Of a DNA stretch of 64,000 bases, positions 44,097-55,901 are shown in pieces; positions within the stretch are counted from its first letter, which is position 1; every line of letters begins with the position of its first letter. This DNA is from Beta vulgaris subsp. vulgaris. Lineage: Eukaryota > Streptophyta > Magnoliopsida > Caryophyllales > Amaranthaceae. The DNA is taken from the NCBI RefSeq assembly GCF_026745355.1, contig NC_079209.1:12799886-12863885 (forward strand), given 5' to 3'. The notes under the pieces were generated by a model that saw only the letters and a program-made list of their open reading frames with translations, ran no database searches and had not been told where the DNA came from. Both the position numbers and the translations under genes were made by a program.

Positions 44097-44734
44097 TGTA
44101 TGATCAACAAAGTAACCGGAGATACCACTCCAAGGCACGAAAAATACGCTTTCCTATTAGGTTAATTTTTCCCCTCTAGGATCAACGGGTTAACAAGAAA
44201 TAAGCAATGAGATACAATAGAGAGAAAAATTCATAAAGATTATATTGTAAGTGAATCAACAAGAACTTTTGTATTTATTATTTGTGAAGAACACTTGAGA
44301 GAAAAAAATATAGAAGTTTCTCTCAAGAAAGCAAGTTTATAATGTGATGAAAACTCAAATTTTCTTAACACACATATGAATGGCAAAGTTTGTCATGATA
44401 TTGCCTTCGTAGATTAGAGGAGTTATTGTCTGAATATCCTTCTAATCCTCTGATTGATTTACCAAATATCATTAAAAGGATAAATGTATACAGTACAACG
44501 GATATAAACCGTTCACGCAAAAATTCATGCTCCGAATCAGAAAATGCGTCGGAATCCGCGAAACAGATCGCGAACCACAACAACACCCAAGTCGCGACCC
44601 ACAACCACCTTCCTGCTTTACTTGATTGTTTCACTTGTTTTCTCGTCTTCTAATCTTAACATACTAGGCCTCTTCCTTTTCGAATATAATACTATATGAA
44701 CTTAAAAACTCATTACACTATAAATGGTCCAACA
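44097..44734 (-). repeat. 3' LTR of the minus-strand copia element
   Basis: Plus-strand start TGTATGATCAAC, end GGTCCAACA. It shares GATACCACTCCAAGGCA, TCTAGGATCAACGGGTTAAC, AAACCGTTCACGCAAAAATT and more with the right LTR. Confidence 0.75.
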
Positions 44735-45325
44735 ATCCTCCTCCCATTTATAGGGTAATGTTGAAAGGTTTTACAACTTGCTATAAATCATACACAAGGC
44801 ATGCTCATGCATCATGGAAATATCTTATGATTGAATCTCCACTTAGTAAAAGTATACTTTACAACAATTTCGATCATAATGATAGAAAAAATTTAGAATC
44901 ATACAACCACTACAAACCATTAAAGATACTAATACACATAAGCATTAACCTCTAGCTCATCATATAGGTAAATCCAACTCCTATGAAGCCTTAGTATCTA
45001 TATCCGTTCATAAGTGTTCCAAGTCAAGCCTTAGACTTGGTGAAGCGGCTAAACCTCTAGCTCATCATATAGGTAAATCTTTACGAACATGCTCCTACAA
45101 TTGAGCACTTATCAGAGATTTATTAAGAAATTAAATTCAACCTCTTAACATTGCATAATTAAGCACCAACTTTGGAATGTGTTAAAAAAAAGTGCTTCCA
45201 ACCTTCAAGGAAAGTATTATCTTCATTGAATTCGAGATCTAACATTATATTAGACATCAAATTAAGTTTAGGTTGATCAATAGGCTTAATACCCATCCCT
45301 CTATTCATTTTGTTCACTAGTTCCC

Positions 45326-46910
45326 TTAGCAACGATTGACGACTACCCGATTAATGATAGAGGAAAGAACACTTCCCGACCAAGCCCGAGATCGGAGGCT
45401 CTTTAGTGTCTCATTGCTTGAGCACCTTTTTACTTTATTAAATATATCCTCCAAGTTGAAACTAGACCGAAACAAATTAATAGTTATACAACCATTCCTT
45501 ATCGTTTCACGTACATAACTATGTCTCACTCCAAAGTGCCTTGACTTGCCATTGTAGACTTCACTATAAGCTCTAGTTGTGGTTGATGCACTATCACAAT
45601 GAATAGCAAGAGGTGACATAGGTTTGACCCATAAGTCAACCTCACTCAACACATTCCTTAACCATTCAGCTTCTTGGCAACAAGATGCTAATGCTATGAA
45701 TTATGATGCCATAGTTGAATCCGTTATACATGTTTGCTTCATGGATGCCCATGAAATAGCAACTCCTCTAAGAAGAAACACCCATCCACTTTTGGATGAA
45801 TGATCTTCCTTATTGGAAATCCAACTAGCATCTTAGTAACCTTCTAGAATAGAAGGTTCTCCTTTATAAGTTATGACATTATTGAAGGTTTTTTTTATTT
45901 AAATACTTAAGCACTCTTCTCAATGCTTACCAATGCAACATACTAGGATTACTAGTATACCTACTGAGCTTGCCAATAGCAAAAGCTATGTCCGCTCGAG
46001 TGCTAGTCTTAACATACATCAAGCTTTCAATTAAGCTTGCATACTCCAATTGTGAAATAGGAGTACCACTACCGGAATCAAGTAAACACTAGGATCCATC
46101 TGACTAGCAAAATGGGTCGAGTTGGATTCATTACACGTCTTGATCACTTTCTTAATGTAATGAGATTGTGACAAAGAAATTGACCCTTTACCTCTCACTA
46201 TTCTAATACCAAGAAAAACATTTGATTCACCCAAATCTTTCATTGAGAAGCTAGTAGAGAAAAAGGCTTTGATCTTTTTCACTTTTTCCAAATTAGTCTC
46301 AAAGATAAGTATATCATCAACATATAAGCAAAATTATAACTCCATTACCGTTATTATCAAATTTACTATATACACACTTATCAGACTGACTTATTTTGAA
46401 CCATTAGACAAAACGACTTCATCAATTTTTTGATGCCATTGCTTAGGTGCTTGCTTAAGTCAATATAAAGATCTAGTTAGTTTGCCAACGTTAAGTCTCT
46501 TGTCCTTAGACGATAAAATCTTCAGGTTGATTCATGTACACTTCCTCCTCCAATTCACCATTAAGAAAGGTAGTTTTAACCTCCATTTGGTGAATTACTA
46601 GATCATGAATCGCAACCAATGCTATCAATAGTCTGATGGTAGCTATTCTAGCAACAAGAGCATAAGTGTTAAAGTAATCGATACAATATCTTTGCCTAAA
46701 ATCTTTGACTACTAACCGGGCCTTATGTTTTAGTATGGTTCCAATGATCTTCCTTTTCCTCGGAAATCCACTTACAACCTAGCAATTTGCAACCAGGAGG
46801 TAAATTTGCTAAAACCCAAGGATGATTTCCCATTATTGAATCTTATTTCATTATTCACTACCTCTTTCCAAGGCGGAATCATAAGACTTTATATCCTCAT
46901 CAAAGATCCT
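45326..46910 (-). pseudogene. copia reverse transcriptase and RNase H remnant
   Basis: Minus strand: the catalytic LYVDDILIFETNLEKVKKI lies at about 46330-46275, then FFSTSFSMKDLGESNVFLGI and SQSHYIKKVIKTC. The RNase H has IHCDSASTTTRAYSEVYNGK, SRHFGVRHSYVRETI and FNLEDIFNK, standard copia motifs. Frames break often (about 46030, 46130, 46400, 45840). Confidence 0.75.
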
Positions 46911-47149
46911 AGGATCCTCCTCCACATTGTAATAATATGAAAATTGAGTCACAATTGACTCTCTTGACACTTTATCTAGCATAGTTGAAAATCCAGTCCA
47001 AAAGATTATTTTCTAATTCTTTTAGTTTTCCTCATTTCCTGTGTTGTAGTATCATGATCATTGTTAATGTCATCCACAACATTGGAACTAGTACTTAGTA
47101 TCAACTATCAAATCCTTGGGTCTTGGAATTGAGTCTCATCAAATATTGC

Positions 47150-48340
47150 ATCCTTTGACCCTTTCACGTTATGGATAGGGACAAAATCATTGGGATCAAT
47201 GACATGAACCCTATAGGTTTGGCTATGTTTCGCATAGCTTATAAAACTGGAATCAATTATTTTTCACCTATTGTTTTCGTTTTAGGTTCCGTCAATTTGA
47301 CGATTGTCCTACAACCCCACACCTTAAGAGAATTGAGATTAGGTTTTTTGTTACACCAAAGTTCATAAGGGGTAGTTTTATTCCTCTTATTAGGAAACTC
47401 TATCTAATAACTAACATGCAATTAGAAGACCCGAATTAGAAAGCATGATGTTAACCATTTCTTTTAGAACCATATTTTTCCTTTCCGCTATACCATTACT
47501 TTGAGGTGAGTATGGTGCGCTTGTTTCATGAATTACACCAATGAAACAAAAATAGCTAGGATTATAATATTCACCACCCGTATTCGTCCTAAGTATTTTA
47601 ACGTTTTTCATTAAGTTGAAATTCCACTTCAGTCCTAAAGATCTTAAACTTTTCTAGTGCTTCATCTTTAGTAAATAATAGATATATGTAACAAAACCTT
47701 GAGTAATCATCAATAAAAGTAACTATATATTTTTATTTCCCAAAGAAGGTGAACTATAAAAGTCACTATGAACCAATTCTAGCAATATTGTTTGTCTAGT
47801 CACACTAGGATAAGGATTCTTTGTAATTTATTTAGCATGTATGTCTGACACTTCTCTAACTTTATTTAAATCGAAAGGAGGTATTAAACCTAAGTCATAC
47901 ATATCATATAATCTACGATGTTTACATGACATAATCGATTGTGCCATATAGAAGAAACATCAAGCATGTAAATAATACTAGTATCATTTTCATTAATACT
48001 AAATTTAAACATTTTATTACAATAATATCCTTGTCCTATGTAAATATCACTCTTGGAAACAATAAACTTGTCCGATTCAAATACAACTTTAAAACCAAAT
48101 TTATTGAAGACCCCCCCCCCCGCACTATATTCTTCCTAACTTTCTATAAATAAACAGCATCACAGAGAGTTAAGGTCTTTCCCGAGGTTAGCATCAATTC
48201 TACTTGACCTATGCCCTTTGCCTTCACCGTAGAATCATTCCTCATATACAATATTGGACCATCATCCAATTGTTTAAAAGACTTGAAGAAGTGCCTGTTA
48301 TTGTACACATGTCTAGAGCCCCCAAATATATCCACCAAGA
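47150..48340 (-). pseudogene. copia protease and integrase remnant
   Basis: Minus strand: the protease loop region reads FGGSRHVYNNRHFFKSF (the expected DSG is altered, about 48330-48280), with ILYMRNDSTVKAKGIGQVEL after it. The integrase core keeps ILRTNTGGEYYNPSYFCF and YSPQSNGIAERKNMVL (47600-47470), with T at the site of the second Asp (usually SDNGGE/TDNGGE). A run of about 12 C at 48110-48121 interrupts the frame and may be a sequencing artefact. Confidence 0.65.
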
Positions 48341-48349
48341 GTCATCAAC

Positions 48350-49292
48350 CTACACAACCATAATTTCAAAAATCATAGCCACAAAGTTCATTTCTTCAAT
48401 TACATTTTCATGTTCAATTTTACCATGATTTTGGAGAACACTAGGTTGTTCATTATTTGTGGTCTTCTTCAAAGGACAATCCCTCTTAAAATTAGGTCCA
48501 TTGCATACCCAACAAGTGAGGACAATTCCTCTTTTTGCTTGCGACATTGGTTTTAGAGTTGTTATTATTGGATTTAATTTTTTGGTTCCACTAGATCCAC
48601 CAACCTCTACCATATTGATAATCTTAGGAACAATAACATTAGTTTCCTTAACCAGATCTTGAACCCGGATCCCTTCCTTAATACGAAGATGGATTCCTAA
48701 TTGCTCCATAGACATATCTTCTTCCCTATGTTTCAAGGAATGCTTAGTGTCCTTTCAAGAGTATTGTAATTTATCAATGATTGAGGCCATGACAATAGAC
48801 TCATACATCACCATACCATATGTTCTTATTCGGTTCAAAATATGTTGATTTTTTTTAAATTTCTCTATAGTAGGCCTAGAATTAGTCATTTTAAATGAAT
48901 TAAAATTACTAATAATTAATTTCTTACTTGAAGCATCTTCTCAAATATACTTGGCTTCAAGAGCATCCCAAAGTTCCTTTCCATTCCCCACATTTTGTAA
49001 AGATCAAATAAAGTGTAGGAAAGAGAGTTGAGGATGCGATCCCGATAAATGTAGTCATCATTCTCCTACATTTGTTCACTAGCTTGTAGTGTCCAAGGTC
49101 TCTTCCTCTCCATCTTGTCATAACGGTGGCATGAGTGTTGTAAGTATGTACACCACATTCAATGTTGTCAACAAGAAATGCATTTTCTTTTGCCATCTAT
49201 AATATCCCACACCTAAGAACTTGTCCAAGTTTTTGAAGTTCATATTCATGTCTGTGAGTGATTGAGCCATATCCGAAATGAGGAAAATTAAA
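48350..49292 (-). pseudogene. copia gag remnant
   Basis: The minus-strand start MAQSLTDMNMNFKNLDKFLG is followed by YYRWQKKMHFLLTTLNVVYI, the copia gag N-terminus. The zinc knuckle reads CWVCNGPNFKRDC, with Asn in place of the His ligand (about 48530-48490). Frameshifts near 49130 and 48760. Confidence 0.7.
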
Positions 49293-49304
49293 CTAATAGA
49301 TAGA

Positions 49305-49942
49305 TGTGTGATCAATACGGGAACTAGATATACCACTCCAAGGCATGGAAAACTAAGTTTTCCTATTAGTTTAATTTCGCTCCTCTAGGATCAACGGGTT
49401 AACACAAAATACCCAATGAGATACAATGGGGAAAATAATTCACAAAGATGATCTTCTAATTGAATCAACAAGAACTTTTGTGCTTTTTGTTTGTGAAGAA
49501 CGCTTAAGAAAAAAAATACAGAAGTTTCTCTCAAGAAAGCAAGTTTATAATGTGAAGAAAACTGATATTTTCTCAACACATATATGAATGGCACAGGTTG
49601 TCTTTATATTACCTTCTTAGATTAGAGTAATTATTACCTGAATATTACTCTAATCCTCTTATGACTTTACCAAATGTCATTGAAAGGATAAACGTACACA
49701 ATATAGTGGATATAAACCGTTCACGCAAAAATTCACGCTCTGAATAAGGAAGTACGTCGCGACCTGCAAAAACAAATCGTGAGCCACGACAACACCCAGG
49801 TCGCGACCCACGACCACCTTCTTGCTTCGCTTGATTTTTCACGTGTTTTCTCGTCTTCTAATCTTAACATACTAGACCTCCTCCTCTTCTAATATAATAC
49901 CATATGAAATTAAAAACTCATTACGCTGTTAATGTTCCAACA
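49305..49942 (-). repeat. 5' LTR of the minus-strand copia element
   Basis: Plus-strand start TGTGTGATCAAT, end AATGTTCCAACA. Its last 109 bases are part of the 521-bp tandem duplication that follows, so a third partial LTR copy lies at about 50355-50463. Confidence 0.75.
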
Positions 49943-50981
49943 ACGTATAATAGTATGAGTCAAAGTCAACTTGAACCTATTACTACACATTGGCCACACA
50001 ATATTTTGACCCAACTGAATCAACAAATTATGATTTTGTTTTTTGTCGTCGTCAGACAAATTCGGAGTTGGTGAAATTTTCGAAAACCTTTCCCGTGAAC
50101 AAAACTTTTATGAAAAAAATTAGTAAACTTACCTCAAACATACTTTTTCTAAAATTATTCATCAAGGGTGCGATCGAAATTTAAACATATTCCACTATCT
50201 AATTTTCAAATTTCGACTGGGGTATTTCTCGTCTTTAGGAGCTTAGGAGTCTAATGTTCTATTGGTTTTAGTCAGTTGCAATTTTCCCTTTGTTCTTCTT
50301 GTATTATCTTTGATTTTGTTTTGTATTTTCGTTGATTTCTTTGGCAAGTCTTTGATTTTTCACGTGTTTTCTCGTCTTCTAATCTTAACATACTAGACTT
50401 CCTCCTCTTCTAATATAATACCATATGAAATTAAAAACTCATTACGCTATTAATGTTCCAACAACGTATAATAGTATGAGTCAATGTCAACTTGAACCTA
50501 TTACTACACATTGGCCACACAATATTTTGACCCAACTGAATCAACAAATTATGATTTTGTTTTTTGTCGTCGTCAGACAAATTCGGAGTTGGTGAAATTT
50601 TCGAAAACCTTTCCCGTGAACAGAACTTTTATGAAAAAAATTAGTAAATTTTTTTTTTTTTTTTTTGGTAAGTAAGTAAAGTTGTATTACCAAAACTGAG
50701 ATAGCAATGTGCTATCCAAGATGAACTACAGGACACTCAGACAAAATTAGTAAACTTACCTCAAACATACTTTTTCTAAAGTTATTCATCAAGGGTAGGA
50801 TCGAAATTCAAACATATTCCACTATCTGATTTTCAAATTTCAACTGGGGTATTTCTCGTCTTTAGGAGCTTAGGAGTCTAATGTTCTATTGGTTTTATTC
50901 AGTTGCAATTTTCCCTTTGTTCTTCTTGTATTATCTTTGGTTTTGTTTTGTATTTTCGTTGATTTCTTTGGCAAGTCTTTG
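49834..50981 (+). repeat. 521-bp tandem duplication over the LTR end and flank
   Basis: Copy 1 (49834-50354) and copy 2 (50355-50981) are almost identical. The junction has short microhomology (TTTGA/CTTGA). Copy 2 is 106 bp longer because of a later insertion. The duplication must follow the copia insertion, since it includes LTR sequence. Confidence 0.92.
50649..50742 (-). mobile_element. 94-bp poly(A) retroinsert with 12-bp duplication
   Basis: AAAATTAGTAAA flanks it (50637-50648, 50743-50754). On the minus strand it runs TGTCTGAGTGTCCTGTAG... to a poly(A) of about 18. It is absent from copy 1 of the duplication, which preserves the empty site. It is probably a LINE 3' end or SINE piece. 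Confidence 0.85.
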
Positions 50982-52578
50982 AGAGAAATTATTTTCACAA
51001 ATTTATCAAAAGAAAATTAATTATTATACATAATAGCACAAAAGGTATAAGTAATATTTAGTGGTAAATATTATGTGTTTATTTTCTCATCCACATGGTT
51101 ACTGCGGTTACATCCAAACTCTGTTATTAGTGTTACACTTACGCAACCCATGATCAATTTCTCATGAGCTATAATGAGTGTCCCAAAATTTTTATTATCT
51201 GGGTTCGAATATGTTGGTTATTTTATAGAAAATGATTTGTTTTATATTCGAATTGTAACATAACTCGTATTGTAGCATCATTAGGTTTATTACACTGAAA
51301 TTAAAAAAATGTTAACAAGTGACGATGATTAGATCAATAAATATGGGGTTATAGGATACACGGTTATAAGATATTTGGTTATAGGACATGGTATGGGTTT
51401 ATAGGGTATGGGATTATAGGGTTCATAAATGTGAGTTATTTTATGGAAATTTCTATGTTTAATATCTAAATTGTATCGCATCATCAAGTTTATGTTGGAT
51501 ATAAAAACCAAATATTAGAAAGTAATGGGTGATTATTATATTAATAAATATGGGGTTGTAGGTTACAAGGTTATATATAGGATATTGTGTTTAGGCTATA
51601 GGATATAAATATTAGGTTATAAGGTTATATAACACACGTTATAATTCTTTTTTATGATAAAATACACCTTCTAAAGAAAAGAAAAAGCATTTTAAGAGCT
51701 AAAACAACCACCTTATATATGATTAGGTTATTTTTAAGACTCTGTTTGAGAAGTTGTCAATTCTCATACAAAATGCTATGCTTTTTTTCAATCTATAATT
51801 GGTGAGTACTTAGTATAAGTGTATTTAAGATAAATTAAGTGACTTTATAAGGTGGTCAAACTGATCAACTTATTCCTAATAACTATATATGGGGTTACAG
51901 GGATATTAATTAGTTAATACTCGAGAAATGCTCGATAATTTAATCACTAAGAAATACATACCAGAAAATTACGGGGTATATTTTGTGAAGTGAATCAAAC
52001 AGTTAAAAATTATGAAGCCATCCTATTTGAATATATGAAATATTGAACTTTTTTTTCCCTTATTGAAGGAAGTATATATCATACTGGATTGGAAAATTTT
52101 AGTTGTATGTTATTTTTTGGCCAGACCTACCAGGCTATATTGGGTTGGATCAATCCTTTATTTCTGTTCCCTTTAAAACTCCAAATAGTATAATCTAATA
52201 TGATGAAACAAAATTAGTCACGGTATATTGTGAAAAATTCGTGATTTAATATGTCATTCTATTTTAAATGATTTAGGTAAATCGAAATGTTCATAATTTA
52301 TTTTTTCCATACCATTAAAGGTGGTTGTCATATCTTTGAAAAATATCACCTAGTTAATATTACTATATTAAACTATATGCACTTATTTTTGTAGTGTGCA
52401 TCAAATAATGTTGCTTTGGATGCTTTTTCATTTTTCAACGGTCTAATTATATAATTAGGTGTACTAAACACTTACATCAAATGTAAAGTGTGGAAAGTAT
52501 ATCATAAATGGGTGTCTATTCGTATAAAATGAAAATATATGTGCTTTGGTGATTTTTTTTCTAATGATATATAACTTT
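50982..52578. other. A/T-rich intergenic region with GGTTATAGGATA-type repeats
   Basis: No gene seen. Between about 51335 and 51640, GGTTATAGGAT, GGTTATAAG and ATAGGGTATGG variants recur a dozen times in two clusters separated by a partly duplicated stretch (TAATAAATATGGGGTT twice). The rest is featureless. Confidence 0.5.
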
Positions 52579-52990
52579 CCAGTTATTAATATTGAAAACA
52601 ATTTCAATATAATTAAATAGATACTCCCTCCCACATCAATGCAAATTCGCCTTCCACCTCAAAAGATTCGCAAATTTTTCGAATATAATGCAAAACATAA
52701 AAGGTCACTTATTTTTTCTAGTACTAAAATTATTAATTCTGTAGCAAAAGTAATTTTATGAGATCTATGAATTTTCAATTATTTCCAGTTATTAATATTG
52801 AAAACAATTTCAATATAATTAAATAAATACTCCCTCCCACATCAATGCAAATTCGCCTTCCACCTCAAAAGATTCGCAAATTTTTCGAATATAATGCAAA
52901 ACATAAAAGGTCACTTATTTTTTCTAGTACTAAAATTATTAATTTTGTAGCAAAAGTAATTTTATGAGATCTATGAATTTTCAATTATTT
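52579..52990 (+). repeat. 206-bp tandem duplication
   Basis: Copies 52579-52784 and 52785-52990 differ at only two or three bases (for example AAATAGATA/AAATAAATA). The unit contains ATACTCCCTCCCACATCAAT, which looks like a MITE terminus. Confidence 0.93.
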
Positions 52991-53339
52991 ACGTGTATTT
53001 ATTGTACAACATATTCAGTTTCTCGAACACATTTCAACACCAAAATTTTCAGTTCTCACTTTTTACATTTTCTCCCACTAATAAGGGCAATAACCAAAAG
53101 CTTATCTCCAACATTTCCTCCAAAAGAAATTTACTTTCTCTCTAAAATCCTTTTTCAATACAATGAGGTGTCAAAATATTATAGTGGTGTATGGAGTGTG
53201 TACAAATTATCTATACAAAATACACATATACTCCATTTGACAGGGTGTAAAACATTTTTAGTGTAAAATGATTTTCATGAAAAACAATAATTTACAATGG
53301 AAAACACAATTTCAAAATTAGTTTTTCAGTGTATGGTTC
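52991..53339. other. intergenic, nothing recognised
   Basis: Between the duplication and the second Tat element; no supported gene. The 100-codon frame here has no motif. Confidence 0.4.
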
Positions 53340-53969
53340 TGTTGTAGCCTAAAATATCAACAACAATAAAGGAGACACGTGGCTCAATCACCACCTACAC
53401 GTGGCTCCATCGCCACCCTACACGTGGCACTTTGCTAATGCAATAAAGTAAATGATCTAGAAAGGTGTAGCCTTAAGTACACCTTTCTGAATAAAGAATG
53501 TTGTCCCAGGCCCCTTCTGGCCCAACTTGTACTTAGGCCCAGTTAAAAGCTAAGAACATCTTTATAGAATGGATGATGTGTACTCTCCAATCAACGATTG
53601 CCATGTGTCATAATATTACTGCTTAGCCAATCAAATGCTCCCAAATTAGGGTGACATCAAGGTAAAACAGTCTTTTCAAACACTATAAATAGTCCTTGAA
53701 ATCAGGGGAAAGGTACGTTTTTTAGAGCAGTGTACTATTATTCTGCCATGAATTCTCTCTCTAAAAGTTTCCTTTACACTCCTGATACCTGACTTAAATT
53801 TCGGAAGGGGAAATACCACCCAAACCTCCAAGGTGGGTCCCTTTTTGCAGGTTTGAAGGCGGAGCTTAGGTTCGGGTTTTGAGTTCAGGCATTGTTGCAC
53901 AAGTCTCTTATTGTTGAACCTACTATTGGGGATAGTAGTATTATTTTACGAGTAAAGCACTACGTAACA
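53340..53969 (+). repeat. 5' LTR of Tat-2 (630 bp)
   Basis: Starts TGTTGTAGCC, ends CTACGTAACA. A TATA box (CTATAAATAG) lies near 53683-53692. The end is fixed by the primer site that follows. The other LTR is needed to confirm the start. Confidence 0.75.
53373..53430 (+). promoter_or_regulatory. three spaced G-boxes in the Tat-2 LTR
   Basis: CACGTGG occurs at 53376, 53398 and 53421, each within ACACGTGGC, spaced 22-23 bp, with the tandem unit ACACGTGGCTC(A/C)ATC. They sit about 260-310 bp before the TATA box. G-boxes bind plant bZIP and bHLH factors; regulation by them here is inferred. Confidence 0.6.
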
Positions 53970-53971
53970 TT

Positions 53972-53989
53972 TGGCACTGTCTGTGGGGA
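53972..53989 (+). promoter_or_regulatory. primer binding site of Tat-2
   Basis: TGGCACTGTCTGTGGGGA two bases after the LTR; it resembles the TGGCGCCGTCTGTGGGGA site of other Tat elements. Confidence 0.7.
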
Positions 53990-54335
53990 GACGCAATAAT
54001 GATTGATTGTCACTAATCTAATGTTGCTAGAAACCAGAGTTTTGAGATCCTGGTGGAGGACACGGTGGGCGATGAGATAGGCCCCCTACTCTTGTCAACC
54101 TTTCTATACGAAGTAGGGAGCCCATTATTCAAGAGAATCTTGAGCGTCCAGTGACAGCTGCCCATTTAGAAACTGTTCTGAATGACTTCCAGACCAGAAG
54201 GGCTGCTGTCATGGAGGAGCAAATCAAGAACAACATGTTGTCTTCTAGGTCAGTCCAGACCCGGCCGCTGTAGCTCCACCCAGGGGGCAGTCTCAGGAGG
54301 GTCGTCCAGGGACAAACTGACCTCCTCGGTAGGAA

Positions 54336-55760
54336 GTGTCCAAGCGAGTGTCAAAAGGAAAGCAGCCGGTGGTCAGCGAGCCACGGAGGAAGATGGATTG
54401 GAAGTTGGTGGTCCAACCTGGAGATAATATACCTCCCAGCGGTCACAAAATGGAGACGGATCCTAGAGAGTACATAGAGGCTAAGAAGGCAGCTGCTCTT
54501 CAGCGCTCAACATCGGGATTTACCCCTTATATGAAGGATCCTCCATTAAGGCTGCCATCCAAAACTGAAGGAAGAAGTCAAAGAGCTTCGATTGTCCAGC
54601 CAAGGCAAGAAAAAACCGTATTGCAACCTATGGTGTATCGCCAAGTCCAAGCTAACACCTCCTCTAATCCTGTGTTAAAGGAATATCGTCGGGAGAACAT
54701 ACCCACTGTGGGTCATGCTGGGGCACTCAAGATTAACTGGCCGACTCCATTATCGGTCAGAATCATGGAGTCTCCCCCATACCCAAAGGTTACGCTGCCC
54801 ACAATAGAACCCTTTAACGGAACTACTAATCTAGACGATCATCTATCAGCATACAAGCATCAGATGTATGTCCAAGCAGTCGATGATGCTACTTGGTGTA
54901 AGAATTTCCCCAGCTACTTTAAAAGGAGTAGCGCAAAAATGGTTCAATAACCTTCCTCCTAACTCCGTGAACAATTTCACAAAGCTTAGTATTCTGTTCA
55001 CCGATCATTTTTACCAAATCGGCAAGAACAGAAAACCAGCATGCATTTGGGGAAGGTCATCCAAGGACCAAAGGAAGCCTTAAGGAGTTTTCTGAAGAGG
55101 TTTAACCTAGAAGCATTGCAGATTCAGGATCTGAACGCATGAGTAGCTTTTGACGCCTTCATCAGGGGTCTAAGGCCATGAAGTTTCAAATTTGAACTGG
55201 TGAAAAGAAGATTACCATTCTGACCGAAACCCTTCGGGAGGTAGAGGCATTTATCCATGCTACGGCGGTATGCGCAGAAGCAAAGCATCATGAAACAAAA
55301 AAGGCTGAAGAAGCAGTTCTGCCAAAAAAAGAACAATCCCAAGAAAGCTGAAACTTGGGCATTGACTTCAATGGCAACCTCATCCAAGAGAAGCAAAAGA
55401 AGTGAACCAGCAGCATCAGTAGAGCCTATAGAATTCAGCAAAGATCAATATTCCATTCTTATGGAGATAAAAGATCAGCATGCGCTAAAGGCACCAGCTG
55501 AAATGAAAACTCCCTATAGAAATAGGGATAAAAGCATATATTGCTACTTTCATAAAGATTATGCTCATGAAACGAATGAATGCAAACATTTGAAGAGAGC
55601 TTTGGAGGATTTGGCTCGTAAGGGGAAAATGAATTCATATCTTCCTCAAGGAGGAAGAAAGTTTCAGAAGCGGGATGATCGTCAGAACCGAAGAAAAGAA
55701 AGTGAAAGCATTGACAAAGATGTAGTGGTTATCATATCTGGAGGGTTTGCAGCAGGATGA
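54336..55760 (+). pseudogene. Tat-2 gag
   Basis: The first long frame starts at 54336 (MSKRVSKGKQPVVSEPRRK). The gag core begins at about 54790 (LPTIEPFNGTTNLDDHLSAY) and, after a frameshift near 54915, reads VAQKWFNNLPPNSVNNFTKL. Further shifts occur at 55030-55250. A Lys-rich linker, then YTHETN-type zinc knuckle CYFHKDYAHETNEC (about 55541-55582), then LKRALEDLARKGKM. Same domain order as Tat-1 gag. Confidence 0.72.
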
Positions 55761-55901
55761 CCAACCAACCGGGGACATAAGAATTACTTAAGGGAACTCG
55801 GCCAGATCATACTCACCAATCAGGCCGAGTCTGCCCCCTTACCTAAGGTAGTCGTAAGCGAGCTGGATCGTGGGAAGATAAGAACCCCCCATGACGACCC
55901 T

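Larger units (their letters stand above)
44097..49942 (-). mobile_element. Ty1/copia element on the minus strand, with both LTRs
   Basis: Direct repeats at 44097-44734 and 49305-49942 are both 638 bp, with many differences and small indels, so the insertion is old. On the minus strand each starts TGTTGGA and ends near CACACA/CATACA. A purine tract (GGGAGGAGGAT) precedes the 3' LTR at about 44735-44745. Gag, protease, integrase, reverse transcriptase and RNase H follow in copia order from right to left. I found no matching target duplication, and the primer site is not clear. All domains carry stops. Confidence 0.8.

Noticed and set aside
48108..48122. Run of about 12 C in the copia pol
   Set aside because: Could be biological, but long homopolymers are common sequencing errors; it is not evidence of a programmed frameshift in an already dead element.
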